Of a stretch of DNA of 64,000 bases, positions 49,504-58,678 are shown piece by piece (the first letter of the stretch is position 1; each line of letters starts with the position of its first letter). Source of the stretch: Streptomyces sp. YS415 (GTDB lineage: Bacteria > Actinomycetota > Actinomycetes > Streptomycetales > Streptomycetaceae); the NCBI RefSeq assembly GCF_023544665.1, contig NZ_JAMJFL010000012.1, positions 186,001 to 250,000 on the forward strand, written 5' to 3'. The translations under genes and the position numbers were made by a program. The notes beneath the pieces were generated by a model, which was not told the origin of the DNA, ran no database searches, and saw only the letters and a program-made list of their open reading frames with translations.

Positions 49504-49576
49504 TGGAGCTAAGGAGAATTGAACTCCTGACCTCCTGCATGCCATGCAGGCGCTCTACCAACTGAGCTATAGCCCC
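49504..49576 (-). tRNA. tRNA-Ala (anticodon GGC), second copy
   Basis: Base-for-base identical to 48661-48733, same strand, 770 bp away. Flanks differ, each copy has its own terminator, and CCA is not encoded. Confidence 0.97.
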
Positions 49577-49651
49577 TCGTGTTCTCCCCGCTCGGGCCGG
49601 GCGAACAAGAAGAACTTTAGCCTGCGACCTGCCGGAAAGTGAAATCCGGGG

Positions 49652-50308
49652 TCAGTCGTCGTCGCCTAGCACCGGCTCCGGCAGCGTGCCGGCGTTGTGC
49701 TCCAGCAGACGCCAGCCGCGGGCACCCTCACCGAGGACGGACCAGCAGCAGTTGGAGAGGCCGCCGAGGCTCTCCCAGTGGTGCGCCTCCAGGCCGAGCA
49801 GCCGGCCGATGGTGGTGCGGATCGTGCCGCCGTGGCTGACCACCACGAGCGTGCCGTCGTCGGGCAGCTTCTCGGCGTGCCGGAGCACCACCGGGGCGGC
49901 CCGGTCGGCGACCTCGGTCTCCAGTTCGCCACCGCCGCGGCGGACCGGCTCACCGCGCTTCCACGCGGCGTACTCCTCGCCGTGCCGGGCGATGATCTCG
50001 TCGTGCGTGAGCCCCTGCCAGACACCCGCGTACGTCTCGCGCAGGCCCTCCTCGTGGGTGACCTCCAGGCCGGTGAGCGCGGCGAGCTCGGCGGCCGTGT
50101 GCGCGGCACGCTGCAGGTCGGAGGCGACGATCGCGTCGGGCTTGAGGGAGCCCAGCAGCCGGGCGGCCCGGCGGGCCTGGGCGAGGCCCTCCTCGGTGAG
50201 GGCGACGTCCGTGGTGCCCTGGAAGCGGCGCTCCACGTTCCACGAGGTCTGTCCGTGCCGCCACAGGATGACGCGGCGGCCCCGCCGGGAGCCGGCGGGG
50301 GCGCTCAC
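49652..50308 (-). CDS. Histidine phosphatase (phosphoglycerate mutase-like) family protein
   Basis: 218 aa from GTG 50308. Catalytic RHG in VILWRHGQTSWNVERRFQG, a second Arg/Glu pair (RETYAGVWQGLTHDEI) and the later His in VVVSHGGTIRTTIGR. This two-histidine fold acts as phosphatase on small phosphoesters. The start overlaps the rsfS stop (GTGA), so they form one operon with rsfS, as is usual in Streptomyces. Substrate unknown. Confidence 0.9.
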   Translation of the reverse strand: MSAPAGSRRGRRVILWRHGQTSWNVERRFQGTTDVALTEEGLAQARRAARLLGSLKPDAIVASDLQRAAHTAAELAALTGLEVTHEEGLRETYAGVWQGLTHDEIIARHGEEYAAWKRGEPVRRGGGELETEVADRAAPVVLRHAEKLPDDGTLVVVSHGGTIRTTIGRLLGLEAHHWESLGGLSNCCWSVLGEGARGWRLLEHNAGTLPEPVLGDDD

Positions 50309-50748
50309 CCGAGGCCTCCCAGCTCGGCGGCGTCCTCCTCGGCCCGAAGCTTGGCGTGCTCCTCGGCCTTGCCGCGGGTGGCCTTGGCGTCCTCGGGCAG
50401 TGCCAGCTCGGGGCAGTCCTTCCACAGCCGCTCCAGGGCGTAGAAGACCCGCTCCTCGCTGTGCTGGACGTGGACGACGATGTCGACGTAGTCGAGCAGG
50501 ACCCAGCGGGCCTCGCGGTCGCCCTCGCGGCGGACCGGCTTGGCGCCGAGCTCCTTGCTCAGCCGCTCCTCGATCTCGTCGACGATCGACTTGACCTGGC
50601 GGTCGTTGGGCGCGGAGGCCAGCAGGAAGGCGTCGGTGATCGACAGCACGTCGCTGACGTCGTAGGCGATGATGTCGTGCGCGAGCTTGTCGGCGGCCGC
50701 CTGAGCGGCGGCGGTGATGAGCTCGATGGAACGGTCAGTGGCGGTCAC
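50305..50748 (-). CDS. rsfS: Ribosome silencing factor RsfS (Iojap family)
   Basis: 147 aa from GTG 50748. Family pattern: AADKLAHDIIAYDVSDVLSITDAFLLASAPNDRQVKSIVDEIEERL, then GDREARWVLLDYVDIVVHVQHSEERVFYALERLW. RsfS binds L14 and blocks subunit joining when nutrients are scarce. A longer in-frame extension upstream lacks conserved sequence. Placement next to nadD is standard in bacteria. Confidence 0.95.
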   Translation of the reverse strand: MTATDRSIELITAAAQAAADKLAHDIIAYDVSDVLSITDAFLLASAPNDRQVKSIVDEIEERLSKELGAKPVRREGDREARWVLLDYVDIVVHVQHSEERVFYALERLWKDCPELALPEDAKATRGKAEEHAKLRAEEDAAELGGLG

Positions 50749-50840
50749 TACAAGGCTTTCGGTCGGCGGTCGATAGAACCCAAGGGTCTCACGACCGCCG
50801 ACGGCGCCCCACGTGATTGTTCGCGCACCCGGTCCACCGG

Positions 50841-52472
50841 CTACGGCGACGACGGCTCGTAGTCCTGGCCCAGGATCACCGAGACGCTCGCGTTCGAGGT
50901 GACCTTGCCCTTGGCCACCGCGCTGGTGGGCAGGCCCAGGGTCTTGGCGACCTCGGTGGCGTTCTCCTTGTCGGCGGCGTCCGTGTAGAGGACCTTGGAG
51001 GCGCTCTGCGCGGCGGCGGCGGTGCCGCCCTCCAGGAAGGTGAAGCCGCCGTTGAGCAGGACCACGCGGGCCTTCTCCGTGTTGTCCTTCACACCGGTGG
51101 CGTTCTGCACCGAGACGCGGACGGCCGCGCCCTGGTCGGGGCTCTTCGCGGTGCCGCCGAGGACGTCCTTGACCACGCTCGCGCTGGTCTCGGCGCTCAG
51201 GGTGCCGTCGTCCTGCACCGGCAGCAGCGCCGTCTTGTAGTCGCCGCCCTTGGCGAGGTCGGCGAGCTCGGCGAGGAAGGTGCCGAGGTCCTTGTCCGTC
51301 ATGGACGGGTCCAGGATTTGCTGGAGCGTCTGCACGGTGATGGTGGCGGCCTGCGCGTCGGAGGACAGCTTGCGCAGCACCCCCTGCATGACCTGCCCGA
51401 ACCGCTCCAGCTGGGCGTTCTGCTCCTCGCCGGAGCCGCGGTAGGTGGCGTAGGCGACGGCCATCTTGCCGCTGAGGGTCTGCGCCTCGCCCTTGTTCAC
51501 CAGCGGGGCGGCGCCCTTGGACTTGGCGGCCGGGTCGGGCACGTCGGTGTTGGTGTCGATGTCGATGTTGCCGACGAGGTCGACGAGGTTCTGCAGGTAA
51601 GGGGTGTCCAGCCGCCAGGTGCCCTGGATCTCGGTGCCGAGGACCGTGTCGAGCGCCTCCCGGGTGCCGGAGGAACCGTCGTCCTCGACCGACTTGGCCA
51701 GCGTGCTCGTGGTGCCGTCGTCGCCGGTCAGGGCCAGGGAGTTGGGCAGCAGGACGGTGGTGCCCTGCCGGGTGGTGGTGTTGTCGACGAGCAGGGCCGT
51801 CGCGGTGCCGCCGCTCCTGGTGTCGTGCAGATGCACCACGACCACGTCGCGTTTCTGGGCGCCGGCGGCGGTCGCGGTGCCGGTCCGGTCGCCGGAGGAC
51901 GACAGGCCGGGCAGCTTCCCGGCGTACCAGAGGTAGCCGACGCCGCCGGCCACGCACAGCGCCAGCACGAGGACCAGCGCGACGATCCGGCTGCGGGCCC
52001 GGCGCCGGGCCTCCTCGCGGCGCTCGGTGCGGTTCTCGGTGAACTTCAGCCAGTCGATGACGTCCTCGGGGTCCCCCTCGGGGTCCTCGACGAACGCGAA
52101 CTGCTCGGTGCGGTACTCCCGCTGGTCCCGCGCGGGTTCGTCCGGCTCCGCCACCGGCCCGGCCTGCTGCGGGATGTAGGCGGTCTGCTCGGCGACCCGG
52201 GGCTGCTGCCCACTGGCCGCGGCCTGCCCGTAGGGGTCGTAGGGCGCGGCCGTGCCGTAGGGGTCGTAGGACTGCGCCGGCTGCTGCTGACCGGTGGCGT
52301 ACGGGTCGTAGCCGTACGCCTGCTGACCGTAGGGGTCGTACGGCTGCTGAGGGGGCTGCTGCGGCTGCTGGACCTGCTGGTAGACAGGCCGCCCGTACTC
52401 GTCGTAGCCGACGATCTCGTACTGCTGGTCGGACCCGTACCCCGCGGACCCCGCGTCGTATCGGTCGTTCAC
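50841..52472 (-). CDS. LCP (LytR-CpsA-Psr) family protein with LytR C-terminal domain, PdtA-like
   Basis: 543 aa from GTG 52472. A long cytoplasmic N-terminus rich in Tyr, Gln, Pro with repeated YDPYG units (about 40-95), one membrane helix (RIVALVLVLALCVAGGVGYLWYAG), an LCP domain (about 190-390, with TPYLQNLVDLVGNIDIDTNTDV and QLERFGQVMQGVL) and a C-terminal LytR_C domain (AAVRVSVQNATGVKD…). LCP proteins attach glycopolymers to peptidoglycan. Between rsfS and nadD this corresponds to SCO2578 (PdtA) of S. coelicolor, needed for spore wall and tip growth. Several usual LCP Arg/Asp residues are not evident, so the active site may be divergent. Confidence 0.82.
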   Translation of the reverse strand: MNDRYDAGSAGYGSDQQYEIVGYDEYGRPVYQQVQQPQQPPQQPYDPYGQQAYGYDPYATGQQQPAQSYDPYGTAAPYDPYGQAAASGQQPRVAEQTAYIPQQAGPVAEPDEPARDQREYRTEQFAFVEDPEGDPEDVIDWLKFTENRTERREEARRRARSRIVALVLVLALCVAGGVGYLWYAGKLPGLSSSGDRTGTATAAGAQKRDVVVVHLHDTRSGGTATALLVDNTTTRQGTTVLLPNSLALTGDDGTTSTLAKSVEDDGSSGTREALDTVLGTEIQGTWRLDTPYLQNLVDLVGNIDIDTNTDVPDPAAKSKGAAPLVNKGEAQTLSGKMAVAYATYRGSGEEQNAQLERFGQVMQGVLRKLSSDAQAATITVQTLQQILDPSMTDKDLGTFLAELADLAKGGDYKTALLPVQDDGTLSAETSASVVKDVLGGTAKSPDQGAAVRVSVQNATGVKDNTEKARVVLLNGGFTFLEGGTAAAAQSASKVLYTDAADKENATEVAKTLGLPTSAVAKGKVTSNASVSVILGQDYEPSSP

Positions 52473-52488
52473 CGGTGCCCCTCTCGGC

Positions 52489-53127
52489 TCACTCGCCGCG
52501 GTACAGCTCGCGCTTGTCGATGTAGCGCACGACTCCGTCCGGCACCAGATACCAGACCGGGTCGCCCTTGGCGACTCTCGCACGGCAGTCTGTGGAGGAG
52601 ATGGCCAGGGCGGGAACCTCGACGAGCGAGACACCGCCCTCCGGGAGCCCGGGGTCGGCCAGGTGGTGGCCGGGCCGGGTGACCCCGATGAAGTGCGCGA
52701 GGGAGAACAGCTCTTCCGCGTCCCGCCAGGTCAGGATCTGGCCGAGGGCGTCGGCGCCCGTGATGAAGAAGAGGTCGGTGTCCGGGTTGAGCGCCTTGAG
52801 GTCGCGCAGCGTGTCCGTGGTGTAGGTGGGGCCGCCGCGGTCGATGTCGATCCGGCTCACCGAGAACTGCGGGTTCTCGGCGGTCGCGATGACCGTCATC
52901 AGGTAGCGGTCCTCGGCCGGGGAGACGGTGCGGTGGCTCTTCTGCCACGGCTGCCCGGTCGGCACGAACACCACCTCGTCCAGGTGGAACTGCGCGGCGA
53001 CCTCACTGGCCGCCACCAGGTGCCCGTGGTGGATCGGGTCGAACGTTCCGCCCATGACGCCGAGACGGCGCTTGCCGGGGGTCGTCGGGCCGTTGCCCGG
53101 GCCGGTAGGCATGTCCTGCTCTCCCAT
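52489..53127 (-). CDS. nadD: Nicotinate-nucleotide adenylyltransferase
   Basis: 212 aa. Nucleotidyltransferase motif MGGTFDPIHHGHLVAASEVA, then FVPTGQPWQKSH and the second motif ISSTDCRARVAKG (ISSTxIR variant). It makes deamido-NAD from nicotinate mononucleotide and ATP. ATG 53127 (MGEQDMPTG) or 53112 (MPTGPGNG) are both possible. 16 bp upstream of the LCP gene, same strand, so nadD, LCP and rsfS form a likely operon. Confidence 0.96.
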   Translation of the reverse strand: MGEQDMPTGPGNGPTTPGKRRLGVMGGTFDPIHHGHLVAASEVAAQFHLDEVVFVPTGQPWQKSHRTVSPAEDRYLMTVIATAENPQFSVSRIDIDRGGPTYTTDTLRDLKALNPDTDLFFITGADALGQILTWRDAEELFSLAHFIGVTRPGHHLADPGLPEGGVSLVEVPALAISSTDCRARVAKGDPVWYLVPDGVVRYIDKRELYRGE

Positions 53128-53189
53128 GCGTGCAGACCCTACCGGCCCGTCGCGCGGGCCACGGTCGCCGGACCCCCCGGGCCCGGGGC

Positions 53190-53354
53190 TCAGCGGTCGC
53201 GGTTGAAGCGGGTGGTGATCCACAGCAGCAGCATCAGGATGACGAACGCGCCGCCGCCCGTCACCAGGGGGTCGAGGCTCTCGTGGTTGCCGCCGTGCTC
53301 TCCGCCCTCGGCAGCGAGGGTGACCAACTGGGCAGCGGTGCTGGGGAAGCTCAT
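53190..53354 (-). CDS. Small single-span membrane protein
   Basis: 54 aa from ATG 53354: MSFPSTAAQLVTLAAEGGEHGGNHESLDPLVTGGGAFVILMLLLWITTRFNRDR. One C-terminal membrane helix with a basic cytoplasmic end, so a tail-anchored or N-out protein. GGGGAAG precedes the start. The gene lies just upstream of nadD and is conserved in that position in Streptomyces as I recall. Function unknown. Confidence 0.75.
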   Translation of the reverse strand: MSFPSTAAQLVTLAAEGGEHGGNHESLDPLVTGGGAFVILMLLLWITTRFNRDR

Positions 53355-53657
53355 CTTCGGCAGAACCTTCGGGTGTGGGCGGGATAAAGATGTCGGCCCA
53401 TCGTAAGCGGGCGCCTCCCCGCCGCTCACGCCGACTCCGCCGTTGGGGCACGCCCCGCGGGGGCGCTCGGGAGGCGAGGCAACTTATCCGGCGGCCCGGT
53501 CGTCCTTGGACGTGTACCCCGCGACAGGAACGACGCGGTCAGGGCGTGCGGCTCCTCGGCTCGCCTGCCCGTCCGCGGCAACTCCGCCTAGGCTGGAGCC
53601 TGCTCCTGGGGCCCGAAGGGGCCGCACACGGCCACACAGACGCACATGGGGGACCAC

Positions 53658-54758
53658 ATGTCCGACGACGGCCACCAGCACGAGGGGCACGAGCACGTGC
53701 CGAGCAGGCAGCGCAGGCGCTTCCCCGGGATCTCCTCGCGTGCGTACGAGCACCCGGCCGACCGCAGCGCCCTGGTGGCGCTGCGCAAGCTCAGCGGATT
53801 CGACACCGTCTTCAAGGCGCTGAGCGGGCTGCTGCCCGAGCGGAGCCTGCGGCTGCTGTTCCTGTCCGACTCGGTGCGGGTCTCGGACGAGCAGTTCGCG
53901 CACCTCAACGACATGCTGCGGGACGCCTGTTACATCCTGGACCTGGAGAAGGTCCCGCCGATGTACGTCCAGCAGGACCCGCGGCCGAACGCCATGTGCA
54001 TCGGTCTGGACGAGCCGATCATCGTGGTGACGACCGGGCTCGTCGAGCTGCTCGACGAGGAGGAGATGCGGGCGGTCGTCGGGCACGAGGTGGGGCACGC
54101 CCTGTCCGGGCACTCCGTGTACCGGACGGTCCTGCTGTTCCTGACCAACCTCGCCATCCGGGTCGCCTGGATCCCGCTGGGCAATGTCGCGATCATGGCG
54201 ATCGTGACCGCGCTGCGCGAGTGGTTCCGCAAGTCGGAGCTGTCCGCGGACCGGGCGGGACTTTTGGTCGGACAGGACCTGACGGCCTCCATGCGCGGCC
54301 TGATGAAGATCGCGGGCGGCAACCACCTGCACCAGATGAACGTGGACGCGTTCCTGAAGCAGGCCGAGGAGTACGAGGCGGGCGGCGACCTGCGCGACTC
54401 GGTGCTGAAGATCCTGAACGTGCTGCCCCGCTCGCACCCCTTCACCACGGTCCGGGCGGCCGAGCTGAAGCGGTGGGCCGAGTCCCGGGACTACCAGCGG
54501 CTCATGGACGGCCACTACCCGCGCCGCTCGGAGGACAAGGACACCTCGGTGTCGGACTCCTGGCGCGAGTCGGCGTCGCACTACACCACGCAGGTGAAGT
54601 CCTCCAAGGACCCGCTGATGAAGCTGGTCACGGACATCGCGGGCGGGGCGGGCGACCTCGGCGGCCGGGTACGCCGGGGCTTCGGGGGCTTCGCGGGCTC
54701 CGCGCCGCAGGACCGCCCGCCCACGGACACGCCACCGCCGCCGCGGGACGGCGAGTAG
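53658..54758 (+). CDS. M48 family zinc metalloprotease
   Basis: 366 aa. HEVGHALSGH gives the HExxH zinc site, with the third ligand Glu in KSELSADRAGLL. Hydrophobic segments (TVLLFLTNLAIRVAWI and NVAIMAIVTAL) follow directly. A His-rich N-terminus and Pro-rich C-terminus flank the domain. Related to HtpX-type quality-control proteases; membrane association is likely. ATG 53658 is chosen over 53646 because GGGGGA lies at the right distance before it. Confidence 0.9.
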   Translation: MSDDGHQHEGHEHVPSRQRRRFPGISSRAYEHPADRSALVALRKLSGFDTVFKALSGLLPERSLRLLFLSDSVRVSDEQFAHLNDMLRDACYILDLEKVPPMYVQQDPRPNAMCIGLDEPIIVVTTGLVELLDEEEMRAVVGHEVGHALSGHSVYRTVLLFLTNLAIRVAWIPLGNVAIMAIVTALREWFRKSELSADRAGLLVGQDLTASMRGLMKIAGGNHLHQMNVDAFLKQAEEYEAGGDLRDSVLKILNVLPRSHPFTTVRAAELKRWAESRDYQRLMDGHYPRRSEDKDTSVSDSWRESASHYTTQVKSSKDPLMKLVTDIAGGAGDLGGRVRRGFGGFAGSAPQDRPPTDTPPPPRDGE

Positions 54759-54780
54759 TAGGCCGGAGGCCGGCGGCCGC

Positions 54781-55851
54781 TCAGACCGCCGGCTGGGCGC
54801 TCTTCGCGAGCGAGCCGCACAGCGCCGTCGCGTTCCCCGTGGCGTAGGGGTCGGTGCCGGCCGGGCCGCCCTCCTTGGCGGTCTGGCCGGCCAGCAGCGG
54901 GCGCAGCCGGTTGGCCGAGTCGTCGGCGCAGGACAGCGGGCCCGCCTGGACGTAGGAGACGATCAGCTGGGCCTGGCGCATGCGCAGGTCGTCGCGGTCG
55001 AAGCGGAAGTGCAGCTCGCGCCGGACGGTGAACAGGGACGCCTCGGCGTCCGCGCCGGCGCCGGCCGGCCGCAGCGCGTACACGAAGGTGTGGTCGGCGG
55101 TGACCTCGAGGGTGGACGCGTCGCTCTCGGCGGCGGCGAGCGTGCCCTGCACCCGGATCTTGCGGTCGGCGAGTTCCACCGTGTCCGGGTCGAAGCGGAC
55201 CATCCAGCCGGTCGGGGCGTGCCGGCCGTCCGCGGTGGGGTGGTCGAAGCTCTGGTCGAACTGGTCGAGCTGGTCCGGGTCGAGCAGCACCCGCACCGGC
55301 CGGACCTGCTCCCCGACGACGACCTCGGGGTAGAGCGCGGAGCGGACGATGTAGTCCTTGGCGATGGTGAGCGCGTTCACGACCTGCCCGTCCGAGAAGT
55401 GCGCGGTGGGCCGGGAGGCGGGCAGCGGGACACCCTCGGCGCCGATCCGGTACTGGGCGGCGGGGCTGCGCGCGAACAGCGTTTCGGTGTCGGTGGAGCC
55501 CGGCACCTTGCCCTGCGGGGCGAGCGGGATCACGGTCATCCGCAGCGGTTCGACGGGCCCCGGCTCGGCCCCGTCCGGGTAGGGGTGCCGTACCCCCATG
55601 TAGATCGCGGTGCCGAAGGCGACGGCGATCAGCATGACCAGGATCAGCGCCTGCCGGGACAGGCCCCGGCGCATGGGCGGACGGCGCCGTACGGCGGGGG
55701 CGTGGTCGTCGATGCGCTCCTGGGCTGAGAACTCCTGGAGCCGGGCAGCGCGGACGAACGATTCGTCGAACACGACGGACCGGTACTCCTCCTCGCCCCC
55801 TGCGGGACCGCCCTCGGGTGTCCCCTCAGGGGGGTCTCCAGGCCCTCCCAT
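54781..55851 (-). CDS. Spore-wall-associated membrane protein (SCO2583/SCO2584 type), long form
   Basis: 356 aa. N-terminal motif YRSVVFDESFVRAARLQEFSAQER shared with the neighbouring 191-aa protein, a membrane helix (ALILVMLIAVAFGTAIYMGV) and a large exported C-terminal domain of beta strands ending with two Cys (SCADDSANRLRPLL…ATALCGSL) that may form a disulfide. It corresponds to the SCO2583/SCO2584 pair of S. coelicolor linked to the spore-wall synthesising complex; I am not sure which of the two it is. Convergent with the M48 gene. Confidence 0.8.
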   Translation of the reverse strand: MGGPGDPPEGTPEGGPAGGEEEYRSVVFDESFVRAARLQEFSAQERIDDHAPAVRRRPPMRRGLSRQALILVMLIAVAFGTAIYMGVRHPYPDGAEPGPVEPLRMTVIPLAPQGKVPGSTDTETLFARSPAAQYRIGAEGVPLPASRPTAHFSDGQVVNALTIAKDYIVRSALYPEVVVGEQVRPVRVLLDPDQLDQFDQSFDHPTADGRHAPTGWMVRFDPDTVELADRKIRVQGTLAAAESDASTLEVTADHTFVYALRPAGAGADAEASLFTVRRELHFRFDRDDLRMRQAQLIVSYVQAGPLSCADDSANRLRPLLAGQTAKEGGPAGTDPYATGNATALCGSLAKSAQPAV

Positions 55852-55951
55852 ATCTTCAGGGTAGGTCCGGGGAAGCCCGGGTAAACGCCCCGCCGCACGC
55901 CAAGTTCTGACAGGTTCTCACCAGGAACGGCGGGTTTTCGCCGGGGTCCGC

Positions 55952-56527
55952 TCAGGGGGTGCGCGGGTCGGCCGAGATGGCCGGCTGGGAATGGTCGGCG
56001 GAGGCGGAGGGTGCCACCGCTCCGCCCTGCTCCGGTCCCGTGGAGGCCGGTGGCGGGACCCGGTCCCGGTTGTTCGAGGACGCGCCCCGGTACACCGCCG
56101 TGAAGGCCAGGGCGACCATGCCGACGCCCATCACGAGGGCGAGCATCCAGGCGACGGGACGGTGCCAGCGGACCGGCTTGCCGTAGGTGCCCGGGGCGCC
56201 GTAGCGGCCGTCGAGGACGTCGGTGTCGTCCGGGTCGTCGTAGTCCGGATCATGGCCGAAAGCGCTGCGGCCGTCGGCGCCGTACGCGTCGTCGTACCGC
56301 TCGCGCCGGCCGTGGGCCCGGCGGGCCTCCGCCTCGGAGGCCTCCGCTCTGGCCTGGGCGGCGGCCAGGAGGCGCTCGACGGCGGTCGGCTCGTGCAGCG
56401 TGGCCGCCTGTACGAATGCCTCGTCGAAGACCACGGAGGCGAACTCTTCGTCCGACACCCCGCGGTCGTGGTCGTCGTCGGGCTCCCAGCCGTCAGGGAA
56501 CGGCGTACCCCCCACGTCCTCCGGCAC
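55952..56527 (-). CDS. Spore-wall-associated membrane protein (SCO2583/SCO2584 type), short form
   Basis: 191 aa. N-terminal motif FASVVFDEAFVQAATLHEPTAVERL is clearly homologous to the long form, then an acidic linker with many Asp/Tyr, one membrane helix (PVAWMLALVMGVGMVALAFTAVY) and a short Ser/Pro-rich tail outside. It may pair with the long form through the common N-terminus. Upstream of the long form by 100 bp on the same strand. The shared motif suggests duplication and a common cytoplasmic partner. Confidence 0.8.
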   Translation of the reverse strand: MPEDVGGTPFPDGWEPDDDHDRGVSDEEFASVVFDEAFVQAATLHEPTAVERLLAAAQARAEASEAEARRAHGRRERYDDAYGADGRSAFGHDPDYDDPDDTDVLDGRYGAPGTYGKPVRWHRPVAWMLALVMGVGMVALAFTAVYRGASSNNRDRVPPPASTGPEQGGAVAPSASADHSQPAISADPRTP

Positions 56528-56635
56528 TGCTCCAGAGTAGACCTGGGGGGTCGATTTGGGCAGAGAGTACGGAAATTCATCCGCCCAGTGAGACAGCGGG
56601 GGTGCGTGCCGCCCGCATATGCGCCGTCCCGGCGG

Positions 56636-57922
56636 TCAGCGGCGCACGTGGCCGTCGCCGGTGACGATGTACTTGGTGCTGGTCAGCTCGGGCAGGCCCA
56701 TCGGGCCGCGGGCGTGCAGCTTCTGGGTGGAGATGCCGATCTCCGCGCCGAAGCCGAACTGGCTGCCGTCGGTGAAGCGGGTGGAGGCGTTGACCGCGAC
56801 GGTGGTGGAGTCGACCAGCTGGGTGAAGCGGCGGGCGGCCTGCTGCGAGGTCGTCACGATCGCCTCGGTGTGGCCGGAGGTCCACAGCCGGATGTGCTCG
56901 ACGGCCTTGTCCAGGGAGTCCACGACGGCGGCGGCGATGTCGTAGGAGAGGTACTCGGTCTCCCAGTCCTCCGGGGTGGCCTCCACCACGGTCGCCCGGG
57001 AGTCCTTGGCGTACGCCATCACCCGATCGTCGGCGTGCACGGTGACCCCGGCCTCCGCGAGGGCCTCCAGCGCCCGGGGCAGGAACTCGGGGGCGATGTC
57101 CTGGTGGACCAGGAGGGTCTCGGCGGCGTTGCAGACGCTGACCCGGTGGGCCTTGGAGTTGATCAGGACGTCGACGGCCGTGTCGAGGTCGGCGTTGGCG
57201 TCGACGTAGACATGGCAGTTGCCGGTGCCGGTCTCGATGACCGGGACCGTGGACTCGGTGACGACCGTCCGGATCAGCGAGGCGCCGCCGCGCGGGATGA
57301 GGACGTCGACCAGGCCCCGGGCACGCATCAGTTCGCGCACGCTGTCCCGGCTCTGGCCCGGCACGAGCTGGACCGCGTCGGCGGGCAGCCCGGCCCCGCC
57401 GACGGCGTCCCGGATCACCCGGACGAGGGCGGTGTTGGACTCGTAGGCGGAGGCGGAACCGCGCAGCAGGACGGCGTTGCCGGACTTCAGGCACAGGGCG
57501 GCGGCGTCCACCGTCACGTTCGGGCGGGCCTCGTAGATGATGCCGACGACGCCGAGCGGGACGCGGACCTGGCGCAGGTCGATGCCGTTGGGCAGGGTCG
57601 AGCCGCGCACCACCTCGCCGACCGGGTCTGGCAGCGCGACGACGTCCCGCACGTCGGAGGCGATGGCGCGCACCCGCTCCGGGGTGAGCGTCAGCCGGTC
57701 GACGATCGCCTCGCTGGTGCCGGCCTCGCGGGCGGCGGCGACGTCCTTGGCGTTGGCCTCGACGATCTCGCTGGTACGGACCTCGAGCGCGTCCGCGATG
57801 GCGAGCAGCGCGTCGTCCTTGACGGACCGCGGCAGCGGCGCGAGGTCGGCGGCGGCGGCCTTGGCACGGTATGCGGCCTGGGTGACCGGGGTCATCGAGT
57901 CGTACGGCGAGAGCGTGGTCAT
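56636..57922 (-). CDS. proA: Gamma-glutamyl phosphate reductase
   Basis: 428 aa. Aldehyde-dehydrogenase-like fold, catalytic Cys in HRVSVCNAAETLL, NADPH-binding GSASAYESN and the conserved IPRGGASLI. It makes glutamate semialdehyde in proline synthesis, the step after ProB, encoded just upstream with one small gene between. ATG 57922 (MTTLSPYDSM) gives the usual length. Confidence 0.97.
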   Translation of the reverse strand: MTTLSPYDSMTPVTQAAYRAKAAAADLAPLPRSVKDDALLAIADALEVRTSEIVEANAKDVAAAREAGTSEAIVDRLTLTPERVRAIASDVRDVVALPDPVGEVVRGSTLPNGIDLRQVRVPLGVVGIIYEARPNVTVDAAALCLKSGNAVLLRGSASAYESNTALVRVIRDAVGGAGLPADAVQLVPGQSRDSVRELMRARGLVDVLIPRGGASLIRTVVTESTVPVIETGTGNCHVYVDANADLDTAVDVLINSKAHRVSVCNAAETLLVHQDIAPEFLPRALEALAEAGVTVHADDRVMAYAKDSRATVVEATPEDWETEYLSYDIAAAVVDSLDKAVEHIRLWTSGHTEAIVTTSQQAARRFTQLVDSTTVAVNASTRFTDGSQFGFGAEIGISTQKLHARGPMGLPELTSTKYIVTGDGHVRR

Positions 57923-58035
57923 GAGGGAAGCGTAGTGCGCGGGACGGGCCGGTTCACGGGATGTCCCACACCGCGAGACAAGCCGTCCGAAGCTCACGCA
58001 AAAGGGGTTCTCCAGGGGCGCTCGACGCGGCGGCG

Positions 58036-58518
58036 TCAGTAGGGGTGCACGCCCACCGGGGTGGCGGGCGGCGGGCCGTACCCCTCGGCGATGCGCTGGT
58101 GGTAGGTCTCCCGGTCGATGACCTCGAGGCCGACGATCTCCCAGGGCGGCAGGCCGGCGCTCTGCCGGTGCTCGCCCCACAGGCGCAGCGCCACGGCGGC
58201 CGCGTCGTGCAGGTCGCGGGCCTCTTCCCAGTAGCGGATCTCGGCGTGGTCGTGGGCGTAGCGGCTGGTCAGCAGGAAGGGGTGGTCGTGGGCGAGCTGT
58301 TCGAGGGCGCGCCGCACCTCCTTCAGCGGGGCCTCCTCGCCGGAGACGCTGAGGGTGACGTGCCACAGCCGGGGCAGGTCCTTCGGCTCCGGCTCCCGTC
58401 CCCCGGCCAGCTCGCCGGTCGCGACGCTGGTCAGGGCGCGCTCCTCGCCGGCCGCTCGGGAGGAGGAGCCGCCGATTCCACCGCCGGACGCCGCCGCCCC
58501 AGGGCGCACTCGTCTCAC
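58036..58518 (-). CDS. Conserved hypothetical protein between proA and proB
   Basis: 160 aa from GTG 58518, chosen because AAGGAGG lies 5 bp upstream. Low-complexity N-terminus, then LPRLWHVTLSVSGEEAPLKEVRRALEQLAHDHPFLLTSRYAHDHAEIRYWEEARDLHDAAAVALRLW, an alternating strand-helix pattern like ferredoxin-like ACT-type folds. Function unknown. Consistently found between proA and proB in Streptomyces, so it may belong to the proline operon. Confidence 0.82.
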   Translation of the reverse strand: MRRVRPGAAASGGGIGGSSSRAAGEERALTSVATGELAGGREPEPKDLPRLWHVTLSVSGEEAPLKEVRRALEQLAHDHPFLLTSRYAHDHAEIRYWEEARDLHDAAAVALRLWGEHRQSAGLPPWEIVGLEVIDRETYHQRIAEGYGPPPATPVGVHPY

Positions 58519-58678
58519 GACGGCCTCCTTCGTCCCACGGTCGAGCAGTGCTCGCACGGAATGTCCCTGAGACAAAGTTGAGCAGCCCGCAAGCGGTTCT
58601 GTGGCGCTTTTGCGGAACGTCCACCTGAGGGCGACACCTTTGCCGGGGCGTTCACCCCGTTTTCGGACGGAGGCCGGG

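Noticed and set aside
48452..49545. Short open frames over the two tRNA-Ala copies
   Set aside because: They translate the tRNA sequence itself (for example a repeated MPCMQ-like or CRRSGVQFS segment) and are artefacts.
52200..52400. Short tandem repeats around YDPYG codons
   Set aside because: Low-complexity Tyr/Gln/Pro region of the LCP protein's cytoplasmic tail, not a regulatory repeat.
55991..58042. 683-codon plus-strand open frame across the SCO2583/2584-type genes and proA
   Set aside because: It spans three real minus-strand genes and has no motif.
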